From TMED109 sp002684605 (GTDB taxonomy: Bacteria; Pseudomonadota; Alphaproteobacteria; TMED109), in the NCBI GenBank assembly GCA_913046335.1, contig CAJWSU010000006.1, positions 1 through 64,000 on the forward strand: DNA of 64,000 nucleotides, read 5' to 3'. The notes below the pieces were generated by a model. It saw only the letters and a list, made by a program, of their open reading frames with translations, had not been told where the DNA came from and did no database searches. Below, piece by piece: positions 35,272-44,370 of the stretch (position 1 is the first letter of the stretch; each line of letters begins with the position of its first letter). The translations under genes and the position numbers were made by a program.

Positions 35272-37914
35272 TTGTCAAATTCTACAAAAGATATTAGAAG
35301 AGCTTTTATAGACTACTTTGTATCATCAGGTCACAAAGAGTTATCTTCTTCTCCTTTGTTGCCTCAGGATGACCCTACATTGCTTTTTACTAATGCTGGA
35401 ATGGTTCAGTTTAAAAATATTTTTACTGGAAAAGAAAAAAGTAAATACAAAACAGCTACAACTTCACAAAAATGCTTAAGAGCAGGGGGAAAGCACAATG
35501 ACTTAGAGAATGTCGGCTATACAGCTAGACATCATACATTTTTTGAAATGTTAGGCAATTTCAGTTTTGGTAATTATTTTAAAGAATTAGCAATAGAGTA
35601 TGCGTGGAATCTAGTAACTAAAGTTTATGGACTAGACGCAAAAAAATTATTAGTCACTGTTTATTACGAAGATATAGAAGCCTATGCTCTTTGGAAAAAA
35701 ATATCAGGTTTACCTGATAATAAAATAATAAAAATATCAACATCAGATAATTTTTGGTCTATGGGTGAAATAGGACCATGCGGACCTTGTTCAGAAATTT
35801 TTTACGATCATGGTCCTAAAATAAGTGGAGGTATACCGGGAAGTGCAAATGAAGATGGAGATAGGTATATTGAAATATGGAACTTGGTATTCATGCAATA
35901 TGAAATGCAAGCCAATGGTAATAGAGTTGATCTACCAAGACCTTCTATAGATACGGGAATGGGTTTAGAGAGAATGGCAGCGGTATTACAAGGCGTGCAC
36001 AATAATTATGAAATTGATTTATTCCAAAATATAATAAATTCTTCTGAAGAATTTTCAGGAGTTGAAGCTAACAATGAAGACTTAATTTCACATAGAGTAA
36101 TTGCAGATCATTTAAGAGCTTCTGCATTTCTAATTGCAGATGGTGTTTTACCTTCGAATGAAGGAAGAGGTTATGTATTAAGAAGAATTATGAGAAGAGC
36201 TATGAGGCATGTGCATAAATTGGGTATTAAAGACCCACACATGCATAGACTGGTTAATAGCTTAGAAGATAATATGGGAGATGCATTTGGAGAGCTTTCT
36301 AGAGCTAAAGCATTGATCGAAAATACGTTAAAGGATGAGGAAATTAAATTTAAGGATACTTTAGAACGGGGCTTGGGATTATTAGATCAATCTATTAATA
36401 AATTACATAGTTCTGAAGCATTACCAGGTAATGTTGCCTTTAAACTTTATGATACATATGGATTTCCAATTGACCTTACAGCAGATATTTTAAGAGGAAA
36501 AAATATTAAGTTAGATTACAAAGGATTTGAGAATAGTATGAATGAGCAAAAGAACAAAGCTCGTAAATCTTGGAGTGGATCTGGAGACAAAGCTTCTGAT
36601 GAAGTATGGTTAAAGCTTAAAGAGAGAGAAGGAGAAATAAATTTTGTAGGATATGAAGTACAGAATGCAAAATCAATTGTAAAAAGCATCGTTGTAAACG
36701 GTAAAGAAGTAGAACAATTAGGTATAGGTGAAAAAGCAGAAGTGATAACTAGTAGTTCTCCATTTTATGCAGAATCAGGAGGACAGCTAGGAGATACTGG
36801 AGAATTAGACTGGCAAGATGGTGCTGCTATTGTTCAGGATACAAAAAAATATGAAAACCTAATAGTACATATTGTTAAAGTAACTAAAGGGACTTTAAAA
36901 AATAATGATCAGGTAAATTTATGTATTGATGCAGAAAGAAGAAATGCTTTAAGGGTGCATCATAGTGCAACACATTTATTGCATGAAGCTCTTAGACGTA
37001 ACTTAGGAGACCATATAACACAAAAAGGAAGCCTTGTTTCACCAGATAAACTTAGATTTGATATCAGTCATAATAAAGCAATTAGCAGCTCTGATATTAA
37101 TTTAATAGAAGACGAAATTAATGATAAAATAAGAGAAAATTTTAATATAGAAACTACTGAAATGGATATTGAAAGCGCGAGAAATTTGGGTGCTTTAGCA
37201 TTGTTCGGAGAAAAATATGGAGACCAAGTGAGAGTAGTAAAAATGGGAAGTCATTCTGAAAAACATTATTCAGTTGAATTATGTGGAGGCACACATGTAA
37301 ATAGGTCAGGAGATATAGGAGTATTTAAAATTCTATCAGAATCTGCCTTAGGTTCAGGTATTAGAAGAATTGAAGCGGTTGCCGGCCAAGCTGCTCTTAC
37401 TGAATACCAAGAAGAAAATAAAATCATAAATGAATTAGCAATTGAATTAAAAACCTCAAAAGAAAATATAAAAGAACGAATTAACTCTTTGATTCTAGAT
37501 AAAAAACATTTAGAAAAAAAGATAATTGATTTAAATAAGAGAATAAATACTTCTAATAAACCTGATGAGAAATCTACATTCAAGTTAGTAAATGGTATAA
37601 AAATAATTAATAAGGTGATTGAAACTCTTCCTCCTAAAGAAATTAAAGGATTAGTAGATGAATTTAAAAAAGAATTAGTATCTGGAGTAGTTATTATAAT
37701 AAGTACTTTAGAAAATAAAGCATCAATAGTTATAGGAGTTACTAAAGATATATGTGATAGGTTTAATGCTATAGAATTAACAAAAGTTGGAGTAGAAATA
37801 CTAGGAGGTAAAGGAGGAGGTGGAAGACCTGATATGGCTCAAGGAGGAGGCCCTAACTATAAAAATGCAGCTGAGGCCATTGATCATATAATGCAATTAA
37901 TAAAAACTAAATAA
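35272..37914 (+). CDS. alaS: Alanine-tRNA ligase
   Basis: Class II synthetase, 880 aa, charging tRNA-Ala and editing mischarged tRNA. Catalytic N-terminus (FTNAGMVQFKNIFTG, EMLGNFSFGNYF), editing/zinc motif HHSATHLLHEAL near residue 563 and CGGTHV near 670, then a coiled-coil and the C-terminal GGKGGGGRPDMAQGGG. The start is TTG at 35272 with AGGAGGGG just upstream. The recA-alaS order is common in alphaproteobacteria. Convergent with icd. Confidence 0.97.
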   Translation: MSNSTKDIRRAFIDYFVSSGHKELSSSPLLPQDDPTLLFTNAGMVQFKNIFTGKEKSKYKTATTSQKCLRAGGKHNDLENVGYTARHHTFFEMLGNFSFGNYFKELAIEYAWNLVTKVYGLDAKKLLVTVYYEDIEAYALWKKISGLPDNKIIKISTSDNFWSMGEIGPCGPCSEIFYDHGPKISGGIPGSANEDGDRYIEIWNLVFMQYEMQANGNRVDLPRPSIDTGMGLERMAAVLQGVHNNYEIDLFQNIINSSEEFSGVEANNEDLISHRVIADHLRASAFLIADGVLPSNEGRGYVLRRIMRRAMRHVHKLGIKDPHMHRLVNSLEDNMGDAFGELSRAKALIENTLKDEEIKFKDTLERGLGLLDQSINKLHSSEALPGNVAFKLYDTYGFPIDLTADILRGKNIKLDYKGFENSMNEQKNKARKSWSGSGDKASDEVWLKLKEREGEINFVGYEVQNAKSIVKSIVVNGKEVEQLGIGEKAEVITSSSPFYAESGGQLGDTGELDWQDGAAIVQDTKKYENLIVHIVKVTKGTLKNNDQVNLCIDAERRNALRVHHSATHLLHEALRRNLGDHITQKGSLVSPDKLRFDISHNKAISSSDINLIEDEINDKIRENFNIETTEMDIESARNLGALALFGEKYGDQVRVVKMGSHSEKHYSVELCGGTHVNRSGDIGVFKILSESALGSGIRRIEAVAGQAALTEYQEENKIINELAIELKTSKENIKERINSLILDKKHLEKKIIDLNKRINTSNKPDEKSTFKLVNGIKIINKVIETLPPKEIKGLVDEFKKELVSGVVIIISTLENKASIVIGVTKDICDRFNAIELTKVGVEILGGKGGGGRPDMAQGGGPNYKNAAEAIDHIMQLIKTK

Positions 37915-37925
37915 TTGTTTAGTTT
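37904..37925. terminator. Possible bidirectional terminator between alaS and icd
   Basis: AAACTAAA - TAATTG - TTTAGTTT: a perfect 8-bp stem with a 6-base loop, flanked by A and T runs, which could end transcription in both directions. The stem contains both stop codons. It is nearly all A:T, so its strength is doubtful. Confidence 0.35.
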
Positions 37926-39133
37926 AAAGCTTTATTAAGATTCTTTTCAATTAGGCCAAGAAATTCTATTGTTTCCATCCAGCTTTGATTGTTACCAACT
38001 AATAGAGCTAAATCTTTTGTCATTGAGCCACTCTCTATAGTATCTATGCAGACGGCTTCTAGTTTTTGTGCAAAATTTTGTAATGCAACATTTTTATCAA
38101 ATTTTCCTCTATACCATAAACCCCTGGTCCAAGCGAATATAGAAGCAATTGGATTAGTAGAGGTGGCTTCACCTTTTTCATATGCTCTAAAATGTCTTGT
38201 TACTGTTCCATGTGCAGCTTCAGCTTCTATAGTTTTTCCATCAGGTGTCATTAATACTGAAGTCATAAGACCTAGTGAACCAAAACCCTGTGCAACTACA
38301 TCAGATTGTACATCTCCATCGTAATTCTTACATGCCCATACAAAGCCACCTTCCCATTTAATAGCTGCTGCAACCATGTCATCTATTAATCTGTGTTCAT
38401 ATGTAATGTTTTTATCTGCAAAGCGCTGTTTAAATTCCTTATCAAAGGTTTCTTGAAATAAATCCTTAAACCTTCCATCATAGGCTTTTAATATAGTATT
38501 TTTTGTTGATAGGTATACTGGCCAGCTTAAATTTAAGCCGTAATTAAAACATGCTCTTGCAAAACCACGAATAGAATCATCAAGATTGTACATTCCCATT
38601 GCAATACCAGGGCTTTCATAATCATTTACTTCATGTTCAATTTCTGGTCCACCATCATTAGGCGTAAATTTCATGATTAATTTACCTGCGCTAGGTATTA
38701 GAAAATCTGTTGCCCTATATTGATCTCCATATGCATGCCTACCTATGACAATAGGTTTAGTCCATCCAGGAACATATTTTGGAACATTATTACATATTAT
38801 AGGTTGTCTAAAAACAGTCCCACCTAATATATTTCTTATAGTGCCGTTTGGAGAACGCCACATTTTTGTTAAATTAAATTCTTTTACACGATCTTCATCA
38901 GGAGTAATAGTTGCACATTTAACTCCTACTCCATATTTTTTAATAGCATTTGCAGAGTCAATAGTTACTTGATCGGATGTTTTATCTCTATTTTCAATAC
39001 TAAGGTCATAATATAATAAATCTAAATCCAAATGAGGCTTTATCAATTTTTCTCTAATTAATTCCCATATAATTTTAGTCATTTCATCGCCATCTATTTC
39101 AACTACTGGCGTGCTAACATTAATCTTACTCAT
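37919..39133 (-). CDS. icd: Isocitrate dehydrogenase (NADP+), eukaryotic-type
   Basis: TCA-cycle enzyme converting isocitrate to 2-oxoglutarate, 404 aa. The sequence (TPVVEIDGDEMTKIIWELI, ATITPDEDRVKEF, MWRSPNGTIRNILGGTVFR, DDMVAAAIKWEGGFVWACKN) is of the dimeric eukaryotic-like type usual in alphaproteobacteria rather than the E. coli type. Malate synthase G at 61.4 kb indicates a glyoxylate route, though isocitrate lyase is not in the window. Confidence 0.96.
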   Translation of the reverse strand: MSKINVSTPVVEIDGDEMTKIIWELIREKLIKPHLDLDLLYYDLSIENRDKTSDQVTIDSANAIKKYGVGVKCATITPDEDRVKEFNLTKMWRSPNGTIRNILGGTVFRQPIICNNVPKYVPGWTKPIVIGRHAYGDQYRATDFLIPSAGKLIMKFTPNDGGPEIEHEVNDYESPGIAMGMYNLDDSIRGFARACFNYGLNLSWPVYLSTKNTILKAYDGRFKDLFQETFDKEFKQRFADKNITYEHRLIDDMVAAAIKWEGGFVWACKNYDGDVQSDVVAQGFGSLGLMTSVLMTPDGKTIEAEAAHGTVTRHFRAYEKGEATSTNPIASIFAWTRGLWYRGKFDKNVALQNFAQKLEAVCIDTIESGSMTKDLALLVGNNQSWMETIEFLGLIEKNLNKALN

Positions 39134-39195
39134 TTGAACTCCCTATTGTTTTATGTTTTTTTGAATAAATGTATGGAATTGTCAAGACTTAAATA

Positions 39196-39750
39196 TTAAT
39201 TAAATTTACTAATTTCTTTTATTAATTCTTCACTATCATTTACCCATAATATTCTTTTAAAATCATTTTCATATAAAAAACCTTCTTTATTCATATGTTT
39301 TAACAGAAGATTTAAATTCTTCCAATAATTAGCAATATTATATATAAATACAGGTTTATTATATATATTTAACTGATTTAACGTCATAACTTCGAATAAT
39401 TCATCTAGAGTTCCCAATCCACCTGGTAAAATTAAAAACATATCAGCTTTCTTAATCATCAATAATTTTCTTTTTTGAAGAGATTTGACTACTATTAAAT
39501 TTTTTTTATTACTTTGACTTATTTTAGAAGTATTAAGAGCTTCAGGAATAATACCAGTAATTTTTCCGTTAATTTTATTAATATATTTGTATATCACACC
39601 CATAATTCCAATTTTTCCGCCTCCATATATTACGGAAATATTATGGGCTGCTAGCAATTTTGCTAATTTTTCTGCTTCCTTTTCGTAAACAGTATTTTTA
39701 CCTAATTTTGAACCACAAAATATTGTAATTATTTTTTTTTTAATTTTCAT
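39196..39750 (-). CDS. LOG family protein (TIGR00730-type phosphoribohydrolase-like)
   Basis: 184-aa Rossmann-fold protein. IYGGGKIGIMGVI near residue 41 and PGGLGTLDELFEVMTLNQL near residue 110 are the GGGxxGxMG and PGGxGTxxE motifs of the LOG/lysine-decarboxylase-like family, which removes the base from nucleotide monophosphates (cytokinin-activating in plants). The bacterial role is usually nucleotide salvage. Complete, in the same direction as icd. Confidence 0.9.
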   Translation of the reverse strand: MKIKKKIITIFCGSKLGKNTVYEKEAEKLAKLLAAHNISVIYGGGKIGIMGVIYKYINKINGKITGIIPEALNTSKISQSNKKNLIVVKSLQKRKLLMIKKADMFLILPGGLGTLDELFEVMTLNQLNIYNKPVFIYNIANYWKNLNLLLKHMNKEGFLYENDFKRILWVNDSEELIKEISKFN

Positions 39751-39832
39751 TTTTTCATAACAACTTTTTTATGTAGTTTTAATGATAAATAATCTAATAT
39801 AATAGTATCATAAAAATATTAGGATAAAATAA

Positions 39833-40867
39833 ATGAAAATGATCTTAGGACAAAACACTAAACAATATATTATTGGAAGTACTATAGTATTATGTTCTGC
39901 TATAGCCTTAATCTTAATAATAAAATATGTACCTCTAGATCCTACAAAAGTTGAGGTTGAACTTGTAGAAGAAAGAATTCAATTTGAAGTTCAACCGGAG
40001 TTAAATTCTGAAAATATTAAACCTCAAGAAAAAAAACAAGATAGTAAACCTATAAATGGAGTTTTAGAACCTACTTTTGACGTTATAAATTTAAGTGAAG
40101 ATAACACACTAGTTATAGGTGGAAGAGGAGCAATAAATAAAAATGTAAAAATTTTTAATGGAGGCCAGTTAATAGGCGAGGTTATGACTAATCAATTCGG
40201 TGAATTTGTATTTATTGAAAAATTAACTCCAGGATATTACGATTTATCTTTATTATCAAACGGAATTAAATCACAAAAATCAGTTTCAATAATAGCTCCG
40301 GAGACATCAGAGGCTTTAGCAAATGGAGATGTAAATATATTACCTTCTGAATCAGAAGCTATAATTACTTTAAATAATGCAGATGGTACTGTCGATAAAG
40401 TTATACAAGGTGCTAATAATAGTGCTAAAAATTTATCATTTGATTCTTTGTCATACTCTTCTGAAGGAACTCTAAATTTATCCGGAAAAGCCCTGCCTGG
40501 CTCTAGAGTAGATGTTTACATAGGTAAAAAGTTATTAGGAACAGCAGTTGCAGATGATAATGGGTTTTGGAACCTTGCTTTAGATAATCCAATTAAGCCT
40601 GGCGATTATATATTAAGGTTTAATGAATTACAGAATAATAAAATTGTAGAGAGTTTAGAGACACCTATTAGACAAGAAAATTTAGAGGAAATAAATATTT
40701 CAGATAGCGCTATTATTGTTCAACCTGGAAATAGTCTGTGGAGAATATCTAGAAGGTTTTATGGAAAAGGAGTTTTATATACATTAATATTTAAAGCTAA
40801 TAATAATCTAATAGATGATCCAGATTTAATTTTTCCTGGACAAATATTTAATGTACCAAAAAAATAA
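39833..40867 (+). CDS. Membrane-anchored LysM-domain protein
   Basis: 344 aa. One N-terminal membrane span (about residues 12-29, IIGSTIVLCSAIALILIIKY) with no clear cleavage site, a charged linker, two Ig/Gly-Leu-rich repeats (about 95-150 and 205-265), and a C-terminal LysM (residues ~292-342: QPGNSLWRISRRFYGKG, then NLIDDPDLIFPGQIFNVP) that binds peptidoglycan. Similar LysM proteins with Ig-like repeats are common in alphaproteobacteria. Probably a periplasmic cell-wall protein. Tail to tail with pqqE. Confidence 0.85.
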   Translation: MKMILGQNTKQYIIGSTIVLCSAIALILIIKYVPLDPTKVEVELVEERIQFEVQPELNSENIKPQEKKQDSKPINGVLEPTFDVINLSEDNTLVIGGRGAINKNVKIFNGGQLIGEVMTNQFGEFVFIEKLTPGYYDLSLLSNGIKSQKSVSIIAPETSEALANGDVNILPSESEAIITLNNADGTVDKVIQGANNSAKNLSFDSLSYSSEGTLNLSGKALPGSRVDVYIGKKLLGTAVADDNGFWNLALDNPIKPGDYILRFNELQNNKIVESLETPIRQENLEEINISDSAIIVQPGNSLWRISRRFYGKGVLYTLIFKANNNLIDDPDLIFPGQIFNVPKK

Positions 40868-40871
40868 TTAA

Positions 40872-42032
40872 TTATGTAGTACTTCTTTGTACTTTAATTT
40901 TTCTATAAATAAAATCAGGAATATCTTCCTTACCTACATTTGCTAAAGGCTCATCAAGCACATGCCTGTATGGTGATAATTCACATGTCGGATCGGTTGC
41001 ATTTTGATCGCCTGTAAGGGCAAATGCTTGACATCTGCATCCTCCCCAATCAATTTCTTTTCTATCGCAGGACTGACATGGCTCAGGCATCCAAGCTGTA
41101 CCTCTAAATCTATTGAATGATTCAGAATGTTGCCATATCCAAGAAAGAGAATTATCTTTAATATTATCAAAGTTTAAAAAATCAAGTGATTCTGCTGCAT
41201 GGCACGGTAATACTTTTCCAGCTGGAGAGATATTTAAAAATTGTCTACCCCATCCTCCCATACATGATTTAGGTTTTCTGGCATAATAATCTGGAACCAC
41301 ATAGTCAATTGCTAATACACCTTTTAATCTAATTCTTGCTTCTTCTACTATCTCTGTAGCTGTATCTAATTGTTCTCTAGTAGGTAAAAATGCAGTTTGA
41401 TTTTTTAGTGCCCAGCCGTAATACTGTACTTGTGCTACTTCTAACCTTTCAGCATCCAATTCAACAGCCATATCTATCATAGATTTTAGATTGTGAAGGT
41501 TTTGTCTGTGCATCACAGCATTAACAGTAAGAGGTAAGCCAACTTTTCTAATAAGTTTAGCAGTATGTAACTTTCTTTCATGTCCTTTATAGCCTGCAAT
41601 TCTATTTGAGTTTTCAGGATCAGTATCTTGAAATGAAACTTGAATATGATCTAAACCAGCATCATATAATTTTTTTAGTCTCTCTTCATTTATTAGAACA
41701 CCAGATGTAATTAAATTGGTATAAAGCCCTATAGATGATGCATGCTGCACTAATTCTTCTAAGTCTTTTCTAGATGTTGGCTCTCCTCCAGAAAAATGAG
41801 CTTGCAATATACCAATCTTTACTGCTTCAGTTAAGGCCTTCTTCCAAGTTTTGGTATCTACTTCATTAGACTTTTTTTCAAGTTCTACCGGATTGGAACA
41901 GTAAGGACAGGATAATGGACATCTATGTGTTAATTCACACAATACTGCATAAGGTATTTGAAGTCTTTCTTTAACATTATGGAAAGATATTTTATTATCT
42001 GATTTTTGTTTTTCTAATCCTATATCCGTCAT
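40872..42032 (-). CDS. pqqE: PqqA peptide cyclase PqqE (radical SAM)
   Basis: Radical SAM enzyme that crosslinks the glutamate and tyrosine of PqqA, the first chemical step to PQQ. The 4Fe-4S site is C38-PLS-C42-PY-C45, in the CxxxCxxC pattern. C-terminal SPASM cysteines are visible (PCHAAESLDF, EPCQSCDRKE, GGCRCQAFA, DPTCELSP). 386 aa. Last gene of pqqABCDE; its start overlaps the pqqD stop (ATGA). Confidence 0.96.
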   Translation of the reverse strand: MTDIGLEKQKSDNKISFHNVKERLQIPYAVLCELTHRCPLSCPYCSNPVELEKKSNEVDTKTWKKALTEAVKIGILQAHFSGGEPTSRKDLEELVQHASSIGLYTNLITSGVLINEERLKKLYDAGLDHIQVSFQDTDPENSNRIAGYKGHERKLHTAKLIRKVGLPLTVNAVMHRQNLHNLKSMIDMAVELDAERLEVAQVQYYGWALKNQTAFLPTREQLDTATEIVEEARIRLKGVLAIDYVVPDYYARKPKSCMGGWGRQFLNISPAGKVLPCHAAESLDFLNFDNIKDNSLSWIWQHSESFNRFRGTAWMPEPCQSCDRKEIDWGGCRCQAFALTGDQNATDPTCELSPYRHVLDEPLANVGKEDIPDFIYRKIKVQRSTT

Positions 42033-42319
42033 AATACTATAAATCCTTTCTCTGCTAAAGGCTGCAACATTGTTAGAACATCTTTTGCAATAACGTCTCT
42101 TGGAGCTCCTTCAAATTTTTTTAAAAGGATATCTATTATTTCAGATACTGAAGATACTCCATTTACTAATTGCATTACTTCGCCTGCAATTTCATCTAAT
42201 TCAAAAACCCTTTCTGGAGCATTTATTATCCATTTTTTTCTTGCTTCATCATATCTTAATTTAGCGTGTCTTGGAAGTTTAGGAATGCTTTCTTCTGTTA
42301 AAGTTAGTAATATTGTCAT
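42029..42319 (-). CDS. pqqD: PQQ biosynthesis peptide chaperone PqqD
   Basis: 96-aa RiPP recognition element that binds PqqA and presents it to PqqE. The winged-helix features KLRYDEARKKWIINAPERVF and LDEIAGEVMQLVNGVSSV match PqqD. It starts directly after the pqqC stop and overlaps pqqE by 4 bases, so the three are co-translated. In some genomes pqqD is fused to pqqC; here it is free-standing. Confidence 0.95.
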   Translation of the reverse strand: MTILLTLTEESIPKLPRHAKLRYDEARKKWIINAPERVFELDEIAGEVMQLVNGVSSVSEIIDILLKKFEGAPRDVIAKDVLTMLQPLAEKGFIVL

Positions 42320-43120
42320 TTATGACCATGCTCTTTCTGCAAATCCATTAGGTACAAATGCTCCAGGAGGAATAAATCCTGGGTCTACATATGCATAGTA
42401 TAATGCATCAAGTTGTGCCCATAAAACTTCTGTTTTAAATCTTACTGCACCTAAAACCGCATCTTGATCATCTCTTGTTAAAGCATTATCTATTACCCAT
42501 TCTCGTCCGAACTCTACATCTTTTCTAGCTTGTCCTATTCTTTTTTTGAAATACGCTAAAGCATAATCATCAGCCCATTCATAATGTTTTGATAAACCAG
42601 AAATTCTTTCCGCATGAATAGCAGGTGCATATATTTCAGTTAAGGAAGATGCAATTGCTTCTAGCAAAGACCTGTTTCCTACAAAACTTACATAAGCATC
42701 TACGGCAAATTTAGATGCAGGTAATAAGCCTTCACATGACTTTACATAATCTAAATCTAATTTTAATGTTTCACATAATTGAAGGTATCTTTTTATTCCT
42801 CCATTTCCATCTATGTCTCCTTCATGATCTATAACCCTAGATCTCCATTCAAGTCTTAAATCCACATCATTGATTCTAGCCATTACAGTTAAGTCTTTTC
42901 TAGGAATACTCCATTGATAATAAAACCTATTAAGAGCCCATGCCTGTACTTGTTCAAAGGATAACTGACCAGAATGCAAAAGTTTATGAAACGGATGAAG
43001 GCTATGATATCTCTCTTTTCCAAGCTGCGTTAAAGCTTTCACAAACTCATCTTTATTCATTTTTTTTTCTTTACTAGGTGATAATGGAGCACCTGGATAA
43101 AAAGGAGCAGTTACTGTCAT
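42320..43120 (-). CDS. pqqC: Pyrroloquinoline-quinone synthase PqqC
   Basis: Cofactor-free oxidase that performs the last ring closure and eight-electron oxidation to PQQ. 266 aa, all-helical, TenA-like: YHSLHPFHKLLHSGQLS, QAWALNRFYYQWSIPRKD, and EIYAPAIHAERISGLSKHY are diagnostic. The ATG overlaps the pqqB stop (ATGA). Confidence 0.96.
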   Translation of the reverse strand: MTVTAPFYPGAPLSPSKEKKMNKDEFVKALTQLGKERYHSLHPFHKLLHSGQLSFEQVQAWALNRFYYQWSIPRKDLTVMARINDVDLRLEWRSRVIDHEGDIDGNGGIKRYLQLCETLKLDLDYVKSCEGLLPASKFAVDAYVSFVGNRSLLEAIASSLTEIYAPAIHAERISGLSKHYEWADDYALAYFKKRIGQARKDVEFGREWVIDNALTRDDQDAVLGAVRFKTEVLWAQLDALYYAYVDPGFIPPGAFVPNGFAERAWS

Positions 43121-44052
43121 ATTTTAATTTCCATTGTATCATAAGCTATTTCCCATCCTGCTTCATTCGCAATTTTTCTTTCAGAGGAGTTTTCTAAAAG
43201 TGCAGGGTTAGTTGTATTAATATGGATAAATATTTTTCTTTTAATATCTAATTCTTTAAAGGCTTCTATTGAACCACTAGAACCTGACATGCTCATATGA
43301 CCCATACGTTGGCCGGTTTTAATACCTACGTTTTCTTTTATCATTTCATCATCAGTCCATAGAGTGCCATCAAATAAGACAAGATTAGCATTATCTACTC
43401 TTTCTTTAAGCCAGTCCGGCATATTAGCGCAGCCTGGTATATAAAATAGTTCTGTATTACCTTCAGGTCCTTTAATTTCCAAAGCTATAGTATCTTCTTC
43501 TACAGATCCAAAATTAGCGCCTTTAGACTCATCTTCAAGCCATAATGCTACTTTTCCTGGAACAGCAAAAGGTGTAACCGTAATACCACTATCGGTATCA
43601 TCTGTATATTTTAAGGATATAGCTTCATCTAATTTTATAGGATTTCTTTTTACAAATTTAGGATTGAGGACATTAAATATAGAATTACCTTCTAAAACTC
43701 CTAAAACCCTTTGGGTTCCATATAGATTAAATTTTTGAGATTCTCTTAGATTTATCAATCCAGCGGTATGATCTACATCTGCATTTGTAAGTAAGACACC
43801 CATAATTGGACTATATCTAAGAGGGTCTTCAGCTGATGGCATTAATTCAGGGTTGCTCCATAGTTGTTGTCTTAAATCAGGAGAAGCATTAAAGATAAAC
43901 CATCTTTTTTTATCCATACTTATAGCTATAGAAGATTGTGTTCTAGCTATAGCTTCAGGACTTTTATTTCTAGCAAGACGGCTATTTGGATGATTGCAGT
44001 TCCACTGTGGATAACCCCCACCAGCTGCTGCTCCGAGCACACGAATATACAT
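43117..44052 (-). CDS. pqqB: PQQ biosynthesis protein PqqB
   Basis: 311-aa metallo-beta-lactamase-fold protein, proposed hydroxylase acting on the tyrosine part of the PQQ precursor. RVLGAAAGGGYPQWNCNHPN at the N-terminus and LTNADVDHTAGLINLRE near residue 90 are characteristic; RMGHMSMSGSSGSIEAF and IFIHINTTNPAL follow toward the C-terminus. Lies 65 bases downstream of pqqA, with a small hairpin between. Confidence 0.96.
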   Translation of the reverse strand: MYIRVLGAAAGGGYPQWNCNHPNSRLARNKSPEAIARTQSSIAISMDKKRWFIFNASPDLRQQLWSNPELMPSAEDPLRYSPIMGVLLTNADVDHTAGLINLRESQKFNLYGTQRVLGVLEGNSIFNVLNPKFVKRNPIKLDEAISLKYTDDTDSGITVTPFAVPGKVALWLEDESKGANFGSVEEDTIALEIKGPEGNTELFYIPGCANMPDWLKERVDNANLVLFDGTLWTDDEMIKENVGIKTGQRMGHMSMSGSSGSIEAFKELDIKRKIFIHINTTNPALLENSSERKIANEAGWEIAYDTMEIKI

Positions 44053-44071
44053 ACTATATAATCCTATTTAC

Positions 44072-44087
44072 GCTTCGGTACAGAAGC
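44072..44087 (-). terminator. Small hairpin between pqqA and pqqB
   Basis: On the minus strand GCTTC-TGTACC-GAAGC forms a 5-bp stem with a 6-base loop just after pqqA. There is no T-run, so it would be an attenuator or mRNA-stabilising stem rather than a full terminator. In other bacteria pqqA mRNA is more abundant than pqqB-E mRNA, which such a stem could explain; that is inference. Confidence 0.3.
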
Positions 44088-44117
44088 TGGTGAGAATATC
44101 ATAACTAATCTTTACGA

Positions 44118-44192
44118 CTAGATTTCTGCGCAAGCATAACAGTTGATTTCAAGACCAACAGCTACTTCACGTACTACAGGAGATTTCCACAT
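44118..44192 (-). CDS. pqqA: PQQ precursor peptide PqqA
   Basis: A 24-codon gene at the head of the pqq operon. It encodes the peptide from which PQQ is built; the required Glu-x3-Tyr pair is E15 and Y19 (EINCY), preceded by the usual REVAVGLEI-type leader. A strong Shine-Dalgarno (AGGGAGGA) lies 7 bases before ATG 44192. It is too short for normal gene callers but is unmistakable by motif and place. Two extra cysteines (18 and 21) flank the tyrosine. Confidence 0.95.
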   Translation of the reverse strand: MWKSPVVREVAVGLEINCYACAEI

Positions 44193-44370
44193 AAGATATC
44201 CTCCCTTTCTTGTTTAAGTTAAAAATTGATAACAACAAAATAAATTATTATCGCTTAAAGATTAGAATAAAACAGATAAATCGTATTATGCAAAGCTATA
44301 CTTAATATTGTAATCACCTATAATAGGATTATATAATTTTATAAAATAATGGTAAGAGTTAAGGAAACAA

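Noticed and set aside
44193..44370. tRNA or riboswitch between pqqA and the rhodanese gene
   Set aside because: No cloverleaf or T-loop motif; the gap is AT-rich and fits a divergent promoter region.
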